Below are positions 1-8,333 of a stretch of DNA of 23,683 nucleotides, piece after piece. A model generated the notes under the pieces. The model saw only the letters and a program-made list of their open reading frames with translations, searched no databases and was not told where the DNA came from. Made by a program: the position numbers and the translations under genes. This DNA is from Planctomycetota bacterium (GTDB lineage Bacteria; Planctomycetota; Phycisphaerae; WQYP01): positions 1 to 23,683 of the forward strand of contig JAKBAC010000035.1 of assembly GCA_021809365.1 (NCBI GenBank), written 5' to 3'. Each line of letters begins with the position of its first letter. Position 1 is the first letter of the stretch.

Positions 1-1
1 A

Positions 2-541
2 CATGTGGATAGCTCCATGTATATGGAAGTGCCCGACGATTCCGAAAAGCGATTTATTCCCCGCAATATTCTGCTGGAACTGCCCACCACGGACTTTGAA
101 CTCTCGGTGCGTGCCCGCAACTGTCTAAAGAAAATGAACATCCGCACCATCGGCGATCTGGTGCGCACCAGCGAAGCGGAACTGATCAGCTATAAGAACT
201 TTGGTGAAACCAGTCTCGATGAAATCCGCAGCATGTTGGCCAAGAGAGGCCTGCGGCTGGGGCAGGCGGTGGATGAAGCCCGCCAACAGCAACGGCAGGA
301 ACTCATGAAGCAGGTCGCGGCCAAGGTGCCCGAAGAAGTGCTCAATAAACCCGTGTCGGAACTGGAATTTTCAGTGCGTGCGGCGAAGGCATTGCAGAAC
401 TTGAACATTACCACAGTGGGTGATTTGGCAAGCCGCACCGACGCGGAACTTCTGGGCGTGAAAAACTTCGGCCAGACCAGTCTGGATGAAGTAAAGCAGA
501 AACTCACGGAGTTCGGCTTGTCGCTGCGCCGCGTTGAATAA
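2..541 (+). CDS. Tandem RNA polymerase alpha C-terminal-domain protein (5' end outside window)
   Basis: The protein carries two consecutive helix-hairpin-helix modules of the RNA polymerase alpha-CTD type. From the GTG at position 5, the first spans about residues 23-87 (LELPTTDFELSVRARNCL, then KNFGETSLDEI) and the second about 114-177 (SELEFSVRAAKALQNLNI, then KNFGQTSLDEV). Both keep the LSVR / GDL / KNFG.TSLDE pattern used by alpha-CTD to bind DNA and activators. The amino-terminal assembly domain of true RpoA is absent from the visible part. The frame is open to the left edge, so the GTG at 5 is not a reliable start and the protein is probably longer. From memory, planctomycetes encode proteins in which alpha-CTD modules follow a helical repeat region; this may be the tail of one. 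It could also be an unusual RpoA end, but no ribosomal-protein operon is visible here. The domain call is confident; the cellular role is not known. Confidence 0.8.
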   Translation, partial: HVDSSMYMEVPDDSEKRFIPRNILLELPTTDFELSVRARNCLKKMNIRTIGDLVRTSEAELISYKNFGETSLDEIRSMLAKRGLRLGQAVDEARQQQRQELMKQVAAKVPEEVLNKPVSELEFSVRAAKALQNLNITTVGDLASRTDAELLGVKNFGQTSLDEVKQKLTEFGLSLRRVE

Positions 542-571
542 TTGCGTAACTCTTGCCGGAAGGGGTCATGG

Positions 572-1810
572 ATGATCCGTAAAATGCCAGTCGGTCGCCA
601 GTGGACCATTGGGTGCGGTTTGGCCGCGCTCTGCAGCCTGTTCTTTCTCTCCGGCTGTCAGCCGGCTCCATCGAAAATCTCCATAAATAATGTTCCACCG
701 CCGCCAAGTTTAAGCTCGCAGCCATCGCCTTCCGTGACCCTGACCGTTCCCGCGCCGGCATATCCTCAGGTTCCCGCCCAATTGCCCAAGCCAAAAATTC
801 TCGGACCATCGTATCCGGGCATTATTCAACTGCCCTCATGGATGAGGGAACCTTGGATACGCGTCCGCATTACGCAGGAGGTCTCTACTCCGCCTTACAT
901 CAATCCTCGCCTCTACCGCGGAATAATTCGGATTGTACATCTGCCGGATGGAAAATATGCCGCCATCAACAGCTTGCCGATTGAAAGTTATCTTGCGGGT
1001 GTGCTTTCACGGGAACTTTACCGCTCCTGGCTGCCGGCTGCGTACCGCGCCCAGGCAATCGCGGCTCGGACTTACGCCCTATACCAAATTGAAACGTTTG
1101 GCCGCACGCACGCATGGGATGTTACCGGCGGGCAAAATTCGCAGGTCTATGGCGGACGTAGCGCCGAGACCAACCGCTCATGGAACGCCGTCCGCGCCAC
1201 CACCGGCGAGGTGATGGAAACCCAACAAAATGGAGAAGACGGCATTTTTTGCGCATTTTACTCTGCCTGCAACGGCGGTGCTTCACAGAGTGCGGCGGAT
1301 GCATGGGGCGATGCCTCCGTGCCTCCGCTGGTCAATCACGTATTCGGTTCTCTGGACGCCAACTGCCCCGAATTTACCTGGCCGACATTGACGTTCAGTT
1401 TGCAACAAATAACCCAGGCGGTAACCTGGTGGGGAAAGAGAAATGACCTGCCTTATCTCGCCGAACTTGGGCCGATTGTCTCTGTACGCATTACGCAGCG
1501 CAACCCGATAACCACTCGGCCAATGGTTATCACAGTGGTTGATGCGGCCGGGCATATCGGGAAAATGCGGGCCGAGGAATTTCGTTTGGCGCTGGCGCTG
1601 GACCCAAGCCGATCAGTACCGGCACCGCCCAGCAGTTTTTTTCGTATTCGGCGAAATGGAAACGATATTGAACTGGTTGATGGCCATGGCTTCGGCCACG
1701 GCATTGGATTGTCACAATGGGGCGCTGAAGCGCTGGCGCAGCGTGGATGGCGCGGACAAGCCATTGCACATCTCTATTATCCTCATTCATGGATTCACAA
1801 GGAATGGTAG
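572..1810 (+). CDS. SpoIID/LytB-family peptidoglycan lytic lipoprotein
   Basis: This is a 412-residue secreted protein of the SpoIID/LytB family, whose members cleave glycan strands (lytic transglycosylase activity in sporulating Firmicutes). The ATG at 572 is chosen because AAGGGG lies seven bases upstream and it yields a signal peptide ending in the lipobox LSGC (Cys29). A TTG at 542 is possible but has no such site. A Pro/Ser-rich linker (about 30-80) precedes the domain. Family landmarks are visible: PIESYLAGVLSREL around residue 138, holding the likely catalytic Glu; AQAIAARTYAL; a FYSACNGGASQSA segment around Cys233; and a C-terminal GHGFGHGIGLSQWGAEAL. The gene starts 30 bases after the alpha-CTD protein and may be cotranscribed with it. 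Presence outside endospore formers is normal for the family and points to general cell-wall remodelling. The family is confident; the exact substrate is inferred. Confidence 0.88.
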   Translation: MIRKMPVGRQWTIGCGLAALCSLFFLSGCQPAPSKISINNVPPPPSLSSQPSPSVTLTVPAPAYPQVPAQLPKPKILGPSYPGIIQLPSWMREPWIRVRITQEVSTPPYINPRLYRGIIRIVHLPDGKYAAINSLPIESYLAGVLSRELYRSWLPAAYRAQAIAARTYALYQIETFGRTHAWDVTGGQNSQVYGGRSAETNRSWNAVRATTGEVMETQQNGEDGIFCAFYSACNGGASQSAADAWGDASVPPLVNHVFGSLDANCPEFTWPTLTFSLQQITQAVTWWGKRNDLPYLAELGPIVSVRITQRNPITTRPMVITVVDAAGHIGKMRAEEFRLALALDPSRSVPAPPSSFFRIRRNGNDIELVDGHGFGHGIGLSQWGAEALAQRGWRGQAIAHLYYPHSWIHKEW

Positions 1811-1889
1811 CGCGGCACGGTCGCCTCCCATGCCCCGCGTACCCGATTTGATGTTTCCGCATCACATGCCCACACTTTTATGGTGCCGG

Positions 1890-2807
1890 TCATAACCGTA
1901 TCCGTGGATCGGCCATGGCACAGGCGATATCCACCAGCAGGTTCATCATCACGAGCAGTACTGTGTAAACCAGCACGATTCCCAACACCAGCGGAATATC
2001 TTTGTCCAGACATGCGTTGACAAAGACTTCGCCCAGACCGGGGATGGCGAAAATTTTCTCTACAACAAATGAACCCGTCAGAACACTGGCCGTGGCGGGG
2101 CCTAGAAATGCCAGCACCGCGATGGAGGCATTGGGCAAAACATGGCCCGCAATCACTTTCATGGGGGACAATCCCTTGGCCCGCGCGGTGCGGACAAAGT
2201 CGGAGGATATGACATCCAGCGTGCTGGCACGGGATAACCTGGCCAAATATGCCAAAAAGGGCACCGAAAGAGTGAATGCCGGCAGAATGAGCTGTCGAAG
2301 TGTTCCCCAGCCGCCCGATGGCAGAAGCGATGTTTCAACCGCGAACGCCATTAATAGACCGGAGCCGATGACAAATGTCGGCAGGCTGATTCCCAGAAGT
2401 GTGCCCACGGTTAATGCAATATCGGGCCAGCGCCCGCGAAACACCGCTCCCAATACCCCCGCCGCCACACCCAGCCATAAAGCGATCAGCAATGCCATGG
2501 CCCCCAATGCCACCGACACCGGCAGACTTGTGCGAATCACATCCAATACCGTCCAGTTGGAATAGCTGATGGTAGGCCCCAGATCACCATGCGCGATAAC
2601 GCGCCACGCATAGGCAAGATAAGCGTGAAAGTCGCCTTGATTCAGGTGATAACGTTGTTGTAAAGCGGCCAGTACCGCGGGTGGCGGTTGCTTTTGCCCG
2701 ATGAACGGATCGCCGGGCGTGGCCATCAGCAACCAGAACGTAATAGTGTAAACCAGCCACACCACGAGCACGGATTGCAAGAGCCGCGAGATAATAAATT
2801 TTCTCAT
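1890..2807 (-). CDS. oppB: Oligopeptide/dipeptide ABC transporter permease (OppB/DppB type)
   Basis: This 305-residue inner-membrane permease belongs to the binding-protein-dependent transport family. It begins with the typical amino-terminal helix (RKFIISRLLQSVLVVWLVYT) followed by the ATPGDPF signature of OppB/DppB proteins. Five further hydrophobic segments follow. The EAA loop that contacts the ATPase is visible as SSDFVRTARAKGLSPMKVIA and continues into HVLPNA. The end (ADPRIRL) matches the family. Its ATG overlaps the stop of the upstream binding-protein gene in an ATGA arrangement, so translation is probably coupled. The next gene on this strand would be expected to be the second permease OppC and then OppD/OppF ATPases, but the opposite-strand SpoIID gene lies there instead. 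Transport must therefore use subunits encoded elsewhere, or the system is a remnant. Confidence 0.92.
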   Translation of the reverse strand: MRKFIISRLLQSVLVVWLVYTITFWLLMATPGDPFIGQKQPPPAVLAALQQRYHLNQGDFHAYLAYAWRVIAHGDLGPTISYSNWTVLDVIRTSLPVSVALGAMALLIALWLGVAAGVLGAVFRGRWPDIALTVGTLLGISLPTFVIGSGLLMAFAVETSLLPSGGWGTLRQLILPAFTLSVPFLAYLARLSRASTLDVISSDFVRTARAKGLSPMKVIAGHVLPNASIAVLAFLGPATASVLTGSFVVEKIFAIPGLGEVFVNACLDKDIPLVLGIVLVYTVLLVMMNLLVDIACAMADPRIRL

Positions 2808-4501
2808 GGCCGCGCCTCCGAAAATTTCGGGGCGGGATGGTGGATAATATGAATATATTTGAACAATGTAATCATGCGAACATTGGTGGGAATGCCGCCG
2901 ATGCGGTTGGGATTATACATCAGGCCGTCACTGTATTGAAAAAGCGGGATCGCGGGCATCCAGCGTGTGACCAGCAGTTTTTCGGCTGTATGCAACAGGG
3001 CAAAACGCCTTGCGGGATCGCCTTGATACGATGCCTCATGCAGCAGTTGATCCAATCGCGGATTGGAAAATCCAGATTGATTATTGGGGTTGCCGGTGCG
3101 GAACAAATCGAGCCAGGTTGTCGGATCCATGTAATCGCCATACCAGCCGGCGCGGGCAATGTCATAATTTCCATGTACCACATCCTGATTGAATATTTTG
3201 CTTTCCTCTTCATGGATATCCATACGCACGCCCAGATTTTTTCTCCACATGGCCGCGACAGCCTCGGCAATCCGGCGGTTGATGGATGCTCCGCTGTTGG
3301 TGAGAAATTTAAATATCGGCAAGCCCCGCCCGCCGGGATAGCCGGCTTTGGCCAGCAATTTTCTTGCCGCCGCAATATCCATCGGCAAACCCTGCGGACT
3401 GGTGTAACCTGGAATGCTGTCGGGCGGCACCAGCACTTCCAGGACGCGGTCCGGGACGCGCAAGATATGTTTCACAATCGCCTTTTTGTCAATGGCCATA
3501 TCCAAAGCCTGGCGGATCAACGGATTATTCAGCGGTTTATGGCGGCAATTGATAACATAAAAGTAGGATCCGAATACCGGGCGATAGTGGACGTCATCAC
3601 GGAGACCCTCTTGCTGCTGCCGCAGCAATTCCGGGGCGAAACGCGTTGGCACAAACGACAGCACGTCCACCGCGCCGCTCTGATATGCCAGAAACGCTGA
3701 TTGCGTATCGGGAAAGTCCCGCACGTACAAAGTTCGACATTTTACCGCCTTGCGATCCCAGTAATATTTATTGCGGCGCAATTCCAGATATTGATGAAAT
3801 GACCATGCGGTTAACCGGTATGGCCCGTCAGAAACCAAGTTGGGCGGGCGGGTCCAGCGGGCGCTGTAATGTGCGGGAACATCACCGGAAGCGCGTATTT
3901 TCCACGGAGCCATGGATGCGGCATTCAGCGGAAAAAAAGGTGGAAACGCCATTAACGACAGAAAATATCCACACGGATGTGCCAGCGTTACCACCAGTTC
4001 GTGCGCATTGGGGGCCTTGACGCCAACGCTGGAAAATGGCAAATGTTGCCGGGGGTCGGTGGCCAGGGAATTAAAATACGCCCGTGCTCCGGCAATATGA
4101 AACAGCATGGTCACATAGCCAGCCGCGGTGGATGGATGCAAAATGCGCCTCCATGCAAATAGAAAGTCACCGCTGGTAACGCTCTGCCCATTGGACCATC
4201 GGGCATGATGGCGCAGATAAAAAGTGTAGATCAGGCCATTGGATGAAATCGTCCACGATTTGGCCACTCCGGGAATTGGCCGCATCGTCCGAGGATCATA
4301 CTGGGCCAGGCCTTCCCACAATCCCATGGCCACACGAATGTCCTGCATCCACGTCATTTTGTCGGGATCCAATGTATGAATCTGCCCGGCCTCACAAAAG
4401 TTAATAGCGTGGCGGCCCTGCCGGTGCGGGATGGATATATAAAAGCACATCAATCCGACGATCAACAAGGCCAGTGATGGAATCAGCAACGTCCGCTTCA
4501 T
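2804..4501 (-). CDS. oppA: Extracellular oligopeptide-binding protein (OppA-like, SBP family 5)
   Basis: This is a solute-binding protein of ABC transporter family 5, which captures peptides outside the inner membrane and hands them to the OppB/C channel. From the ATG at 4501 it has 565 residues, usual for the family. An ATG at 4519 would add six residues; neither has a clear Shine-Dalgarno site. The 4501 start gives a clean KR plus hydrophobic segment (LLIPSLALLIVGLMCFYI). A canonical lipobox is not evident, so the protein may be membrane-anchored or cleaved. Family landmarks include LDPDKMTW..., VAMGLWEGLAQYDP, PGVAKSWTISSNGLIYTFYLR (the family signature region), SNGQSVTSGDFLFAWRR and a C-terminal WYGDYMDPTTWLDLF. 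It overlaps oppB by four bases. Specificity cannot be read from the sequence. Confidence 0.9.
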   Translation of the reverse strand: MKRTLLIPSLALLIVGLMCFYISIPHRQGRHAINFCEAGQIHTLDPDKMTWMQDIRVAMGLWEGLAQYDPRTMRPIPGVAKSWTISSNGLIYTFYLRHHARWSNGQSVTSGDFLFAWRRILHPSTAAGYVTMLFHIAGARAYFNSLATDPRQHLPFSSVGVKAPNAHELVVTLAHPCGYFLSLMAFPPFFPLNAASMAPWKIRASGDVPAHYSARWTRPPNLVSDGPYRLTAWSFHQYLELRRNKYYWDRKAVKCRTLYVRDFPDTQSAFLAYQSGAVDVLSFVPTRFAPELLRQQQEGLRDDVHYRPVFGSYFYVINCRHKPLNNPLIRQALDMAIDKKAIVKHILRVPDRVLEVLVPPDSIPGYTSPQGLPMDIAAARKLLAKAGYPGGRGLPIFKFLTNSGASINRRIAEAVAAMWRKNLGVRMDIHEEESKIFNQDVVHGNYDIARAGWYGDYMDPTTWLDLFRTGNPNNQSGFSNPRLDQLLHEASYQGDPARRFALLHTAEKLLVTRWMPAIPLFQYSDGLMYNPNRIGGIPTNVRMITLFKYIHIIHHPAPKFSEARP

Positions 4502-4592
4502 AGTTGGTAACAATACCATAGTTAGCGCGGATGAAAACCACTGTGCCGCAATCCATCACTTTCTTCGCAGTGCGGTGGCCGCGCGGATACGG

Positions 4593-4598
4593 TATAAT
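4593..4598 (+). promoter_or_regulatory. Putative -10 element for rph
   Basis: A perfect TATAAT preceded by GG lies 24 bases before the rph ATG, leaving room for a short leader with an AAGGGA ribosome-binding site at 4611-4616. No good -35 hexamer is seen 16-18 bases upstream. The site lies in the divergent region between oppA and rph. Confidence 0.55.
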
Positions 4599-4622
4599 TC
4601 CACGGTTAAAAAGGGAACGCTG

Positions 4623-5339
4623 ATGCGAACAGATGGACGACGGGCGGATCAACTCCGCAAAATCACAATACAGCGGAATTTTACGTGTCACGCCGGCGGA
4701 TCGGTTTTGATCAGTTTCGGTGACACCCGTGTGTTATGCACCGCGATGATCGAAAAAGGTGTGCCTCCCTGGCTGGCCGGCAAGGGGCAGGGCTGGCTAA
4801 CCGCGGAATATGCCATGCTTCCATCCTCCACCAATACACGTAAAAAACGCGACAGCGGCAAGCCGGATGGTCGCAGTGTTGAAATACAGCGGCTCATTGG
4901 CCGGGTGCTCCGCGGCGTGATCAACATGAACAAGCTGGGAGAAAACACACTCTGGCTGGATTGCGATGTGATTCAGGCGGATGGCGGAACGCGCACCGCC
5001 GCCATCACCGGAGCGTACGTGGCATTATGTGATGCGGTCCGCAAAGCCGCCGACGATAAATTGCTGACCGAGAACCCAATCGTCGGCCAGGTGGCCGCGA
5101 TCAGCGTGGGAATTGTGGATGGCAAGCCGGCGCTGGACTTGAATTACAGGGAAGATTCCACAGCGCAAGTGGACATGAATGTCGCCATGCTCGCGGATGG
5201 GTCATTTGTGGAGTTGCAAGCCACCGGCGAACACGCCACCTTCACGCCGCGGCAATTCAACGCCATGCTCAAGCTGGCGGTCAAGGGCATCCGTGCGCTG
5301 CATGGAATGCAGCGAAAATCGCTTGATGCCAAAGTGTGA
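4623..5339 (+). CDS. rph: Ribonuclease PH
   Basis: This 238-residue protein is RNase PH, a phosphate-dependent 3'-5' exoribonuclease that trims the 3' ends of tRNA precursors and acts as a hexameric ring in the cytoplasm. The ATG at 4623 is chosen because RNase PH normally begins with the RxDGR motif (here MRTDGRRADQLRKI) and AAGGGA lies six bases upstream. An ATG at 4575 would add 16 residues overlapping the promoter-like TATAAT. Landmarks include GDTRVLCTAMIEKGVPPW, GWLTAEYAMLPSSTNTR, GRSVEIQRLIGRVLRGV, LWLDCDVIQADGGTRTAAITGAYVAL (phosphate and active-site region) and DLNYREDSTAQVDMNV. Length matches the family. The gene stands alone, between divergent oppA and convergent mrp. In many bacteria rph neighbours the nucleotide pyrophosphatase gene rdgB, which is absent here. 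Confidence 0.96.
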   Translation: MRTDGRRADQLRKITIQRNFTCHAGGSVLISFGDTRVLCTAMIEKGVPPWLAGKGQGWLTAEYAMLPSSTNTRKKRDSGKPDGRSVEIQRLIGRVLRGVINMNKLGENTLWLDCDVIQADGGTRTAAITGAYVALCDAVRKAADDKLLTENPIVGQVAAISVGIVDGKPALDLNYREDSTAQVDMNVAMLADGSFVELQATGEHATFTPRQFNAMLKLAVKGIRALHGMQRKSLDAKV

Positions 5340-5405
5340 CACGCGGAATGTCGGCCTCGCGCTCTGTCACGCCTAAATATTAAGATTGACGGAGGGAACA
5401 GGGCA

Positions 5406-6494
5406 CTAATCAGTGACTTCCAGTTTCACCGATTTCGCGGGTGGACGGGTCATATTACGCACGCTGATCTGCCCGGCCAGAGTTTCGACAATGGTATTGA
5501 GAAATGGGCACGACGCGGAATCCGGCTTGAAGCCCGCAAATAAGTCCCCCTGATCGCCGAAACGCGGAATGCGAATGTCCATCGGCAATTCGCCAAGGAA
5601 TGGTAATCCCATTTCCCGGGCCATGCGTTGAGCGCCGCCCCGGCCAAATATGTCATAATGTGTGCCATGCTCACAGACAAAATAACTCATGTTCTCGACC
5701 ACTCCGAGGATTGATACGCCAAGCTGCTGAAACATTCTTACCGCCCGCCGCGCATCCATCAGCGCGACCTCCTGCGGTGTGGCCACGATTACGGCCCCGG
5801 TGAGCGGAATAGATTGGGCCAGCGTCAACGAGACATCGCCCGTGCCCGGTGGCAGATCGACGACCAGATAATCCAGATCACCCCACTGCACTTGTTCGAG
5901 AAACTGTCGAATGACTCCATGCACCATCGGCCCGCGCCAAATCAGCGCCTTTTCCTTCGGCACGATAAAACCAATGGACATGACTTTAATCGTCTGATCC
6001 TTCGGGCCTACGACAAAAGGCATGATTTTATCACCCTGCACCGCGGGGGATTGCGCTTCAAGTCCGGTCATGGTCGGAATCGATGGGCCATACACATCGG
6101 CGTCCATCAGGCCGACGGTGGCACCGCGCATCGCCAGTCCCGCCGCAATTGCCACGGAAATGGTGCTCTTTCCGACGCCCCCCTTGCCCGCTCCCACCGC
6201 GATGATATTCTTCACACCCGGAAGAATGTTCCGCTGATCCCCGGCTGAACGCACCTGGCTGCTGAGTTTGATTTCCACATGATCGATCCCCGGCACCCTT
6301 TTTACCGCCGTCGTAACATCCGCGCGGATGCGTTCTTTGAGCGGACACGCCGGTGTGGTTAATTCCACGTCAATTTTTGCGGTGGAGCCGTGAACTTCCA
6401 CCGATTTGACCATGTTGAGTGTGACAATATCCTTGAACAACTCCGGGTCCTGAACGGAACGAAGCGCTTCGAGAACTTCTTGTTTGGTTGCCAT
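5406..6494 (-). CDS. mrp: Mrp/ApbC-type P-loop ATPase, iron-sulfur cluster carrier
   Basis: This 362-residue cytosolic protein combines an amino-terminal MIP18/DUF59 domain (about 1-80, with the conserved Cys of LTTPACPLKE at residue 50) and a Mrp/NBP35 ATPase domain. The deviant Walker A GAGKGGVGKST is at 101-111, VGLMDADVYGPSIP follows, and the LPPGTGD motif is at about 214-220. Family members bind and transfer Fe-S clusters as dimers using a CxxC pair. Here the corresponding segment NMSYFVCEHGTHYDIFGRGG (about 268-287) has only one cysteine (Cys274); the second position is glycine. The start at 6494 is supported by GGAAGG seven bases upstream. The gene is monocistronic, convergent with rph and divergent from the PCD gene. 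The family assignment is firm; the cluster-binding mode may differ from CxxC proteins. Confidence 0.94.
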   Translation of the reverse strand: MATKQEVLEALRSVQDPELFKDIVTLNMVKSVEVHGSTAKIDVELTTPACPLKERIRADVTTAVKRVPGIDHVEIKLSSQVRSAGDQRNILPGVKNIIAVGAGKGGVGKSTISVAIAAGLAMRGATVGLMDADVYGPSIPTMTGLEAQSPAVQGDKIMPFVVGPKDQTIKVMSIGFIVPKEKALIWRGPMVHGVIRQFLEQVQWGDLDYLVVDLPPGTGDVSLTLAQSIPLTGAVIVATPQEVALMDARRAVRMFQQLGVSILGVVENMSYFVCEHGTHYDIFGRGGAQRMAREMGLPFLGELPMDIRIPRFGDQGDLFAGFKPDSASCPFLNTIVETLAGQISVRNMTRPPAKSVKLEVTD

Positions 6495-6644
6495 ACATTC
6501 GCCTTCCGCGGCTTAAATCAATCCTACGCGGGCCTCGCCGCCCGCTTGAATCCATTGTAACCGCGCATCGGACGCGGGTCACACGACTTTCATCCACTTT
6601 ATCTGTTCGGGACACTGCAATCGACCCGGATTGCTAACGTCGGG

Positions 6645-6650
6645 TATAAT
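6645..6650 (+). promoter_or_regulatory. Putative -10 element for the PCD-glycosyltransferase-queA operon
   Basis: GGGTATAAT occurs 39 bases before the ATG of the pterin carbinolamine dehydratase gene, in the region divergent from mrp. The leader then contains AAAGGA at 6676-6681. A matching -35 hexamer is not obvious. Confidence 0.5.
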
Positions 6651-6689
6651 ACGGCGGAAGATCATGGTGGAATATAAAGGAATTTTGAC

Positions 6690-7037
6690 ATGGCTAAGAA
6701 ACGAACATCCCCGGCCATTACAAGCCGCAAGTGCAAATCCTGTGAGGGCGGCGTCAAGCCCTATACGGAAGACCAGATTGCCAAACAGCTCAAATCGCTG
6801 CCGGAGTGGGAATACCGCGGTGGCTCACTGGTGCGCGAGTTTGAATTTATGAACTTCTATCAGACGATGGCGTTTGTCAACGCTGTGGCATGGTTGGCGA
6901 ATCTGGAAAATCATCATCCGGATATGGAAGTGGGATACAGCCGATGTGTCATCCGGTATAATACGCACTCCATCGGCGGAATATCGGAAAATGATTTTAT
7001 TTGCGCCGCAAAGATCAATGTCATGCTGTCGCTTTAG
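6690..7037 (+). CDS. Pterin-4-alpha-carbinolamine dehydratase
   Basis: This 115-residue protein is a PCD/DCoH family enzyme, which dehydrates 4a-hydroxytetrahydropterin formed by pterin-dependent hydroxylases. In many bacteria without such hydroxylases its role is less clear. The amino-terminal CKSCEGGVKPYTEDQI segment is common in bacterial members. The core shows EWEYRGGSLVREFEFMNFYQTMAFVNAVAWLAN, then the diagnostic ENHHPDMEVGYSRCVIRYNTHSIGGISENDFICAAKI. The two histidines of HHPD and the TH pair match the active site. The start at 6690 has AAAGGA eight bases upstream. It is the first gene of a probable three-gene operon with a glycosyltransferase (25-base gap) and queA. No aromatic amino acid hydroxylase is seen nearby. 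Confidence 0.93.
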   Translation: MAKKRTSPAITSRKCKSCEGGVKPYTEDQIAKQLKSLPEWEYRGGSLVREFEFMNFYQTMAFVNAVAWLANLENHHPDMEVGYSRCVIRYNTHSIGGISENDFICAAKINVMLSL

Positions 7038-7061
7038 AATCTTGTGCCGCGAGAGGAACGC

Positions 7062-8330
7062 ATGGTCGATGCATCCGGTGAAAAACGCAAAATTTTGATT
7101 TTATCGGCGTCCGCCGGGGCGGGGCATGTGCGCGCCGCGGACGCTCTACTGCAGGTTTGCCGGGCGCATCCCGGCATCGGCGAGGTGCAGCATTGGGATA
7201 TGCTCAAATACACCACCCGCCTGTTTCGGCATATTTATTCACAGGTATATCTCGACCTGATCAACAAGGCACCGCGTATGCTGGGTTGGATATACGACAC
7301 CTTCGATACGCCGTGGCGAAATGAAAAAATGAGACTGGCATTTGAGAAATTCAACGCCGGACCATTTCTCAAGGCGGCGATGGCCTTTGCGCCGGATCAT
7401 ATTATTTGCACACACTTCACCCCGGCCAGCCTCATCGGCTGGCTTTATGAAAAAGGAAAGATTCCCGTCAAACCCGCTATTGTGGTCACGGATTATGATT
7501 GCCATGCCATGTGGCTGAATCGGACTTATCAGCAGTATTTTGTCCTGCTTGATGAGACGCGGGAGTTTCTGGCACAAATGGGGATTGATCCGGCCCGAAT
7601 TACAATGTCGGGAATTCCAATTGATCCGGTATTTATGAAGTTTAAGCCGCGGGATGCGGTGTGCCGAAAGCTGGAGCTTGCCGGCAACATGTTTACCATT
7701 CTGGTTTCCGCCGGAGGCTATGGCGTCGGCCCGGTGGAGGCGCTGTTGACGGAATTATTGAAGTTAACCCGTCCGGTGCAAATCGTGGTCATCGCTGGAC
7801 GCAGCGAAGAGCTTAAAGCCCATCTCGACCAGATTGCCGCACGCCAAAATCGCAATTCTTCAATCCGTTTAATTCCCGTCGGCTTTACAACCCTGATGGA
7901 TGAATACATGGCGGCGGCGGATCTGCTGCTTGGAAAACCCGGAGGCCTGACGACAAGCGAAGCCATGGCCAGAAATCTCCCTTTATGTATTGTCAATCCC
8001 ATTCCAGGTCAGGAAGAGCGGAATTCCGCGCATCTGCTTGAACTTGGCGTGGCCATTCGTGGCAACAATCTGCCCACGCTGGCATATAAAATTCAGAAAC
8101 TTATCGACGATCCGCAACGCCTGGCACAGATGCGGCAAAACACCCGCTTATTGGCGCATCCAGAGGCGGCGGAGACCATCGTCAATACCGTCATGGCCCT
8201 GCCACTTGAAATCCAGCCGGGCGAACCTCCGAAGCGGCAGCGGTTTCTATCAGGCCGATGGGGCCGATCACGCATGTTGCGCAAACGCCGCCTCAGTAGA
8301 ATTGAAAACACGGAACCTTCCCGATTGTGA
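7062..8330 (+). CDS. MGDG synthase/UgtP-like glycosyltransferase (GT28)
   Basis: A 422-residue protein of the monogalactosyldiacylglycerol synthase / processive diacylglycerol glucosyltransferase group, which adds sugars from UDP-sugar to diacylglycerol at the inner membrane face. The amino-terminal half has the MGDG-synthase domain signature KILILSASAGAGHVRAADAL, then WDMLKYTTRLFRHIYSQVY and ICTHFTPASLIGWLYEKGKI. The carboxyl half has the GT28/MurG-like nucleotide-sugar fold: TILVSAGGYGVGPVE, VVIAGRSEELK and KPGGLTTSEAMARNLPLCIV, followed by NPIPGQEERNSAHLLELGVAI. The ATG at 7062 is preceded by AGAGGA, which favours it over the GTG at 7044. It overlaps no neighbour and ends three bases before queA. 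The family is confident; the sugar and the lipid acceptor are inferred. A basic tail (about residues 390-415) could help membrane binding. Confidence 0.88.
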   Translation: MVDASGEKRKILILSASAGAGHVRAADALLQVCRAHPGIGEVQHWDMLKYTTRLFRHIYSQVYLDLINKAPRMLGWIYDTFDTPWRNEKMRLAFEKFNAGPFLKAAMAFAPDHIICTHFTPASLIGWLYEKGKIPVKPAIVVTDYDCHAMWLNRTYQQYFVLLDETREFLAQMGIDPARITMSGIPIDPVFMKFKPRDAVCRKLELAGNMFTILVSAGGYGVGPVEALLTELLKLTRPVQIVVIAGRSEELKAHLDQIAARQNRNSSIRLIPVGFTTLMDEYMAAADLLLGKPGGLTTSEAMARNLPLCIVNPIPGQEERNSAHLLELGVAIRGNNLPTLAYKIQKLIDDPQRLAQMRQNTRLLAHPEAAETIVNTVMALPLEIQPGEPPKRQRFLSGRWGRSRMLRKRRLSRIENTEPSRL

Positions 8331-8333
8331 TTC

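Noticed and set aside
5395..5408. 14-base sequence GGAACAGGGCACTA next to the mrp stop, repeated inverted at 23588-23601
   Set aside because: A match of this length is expected about once or twice by chance in a window this size, and one copy overlaps coding sequence.
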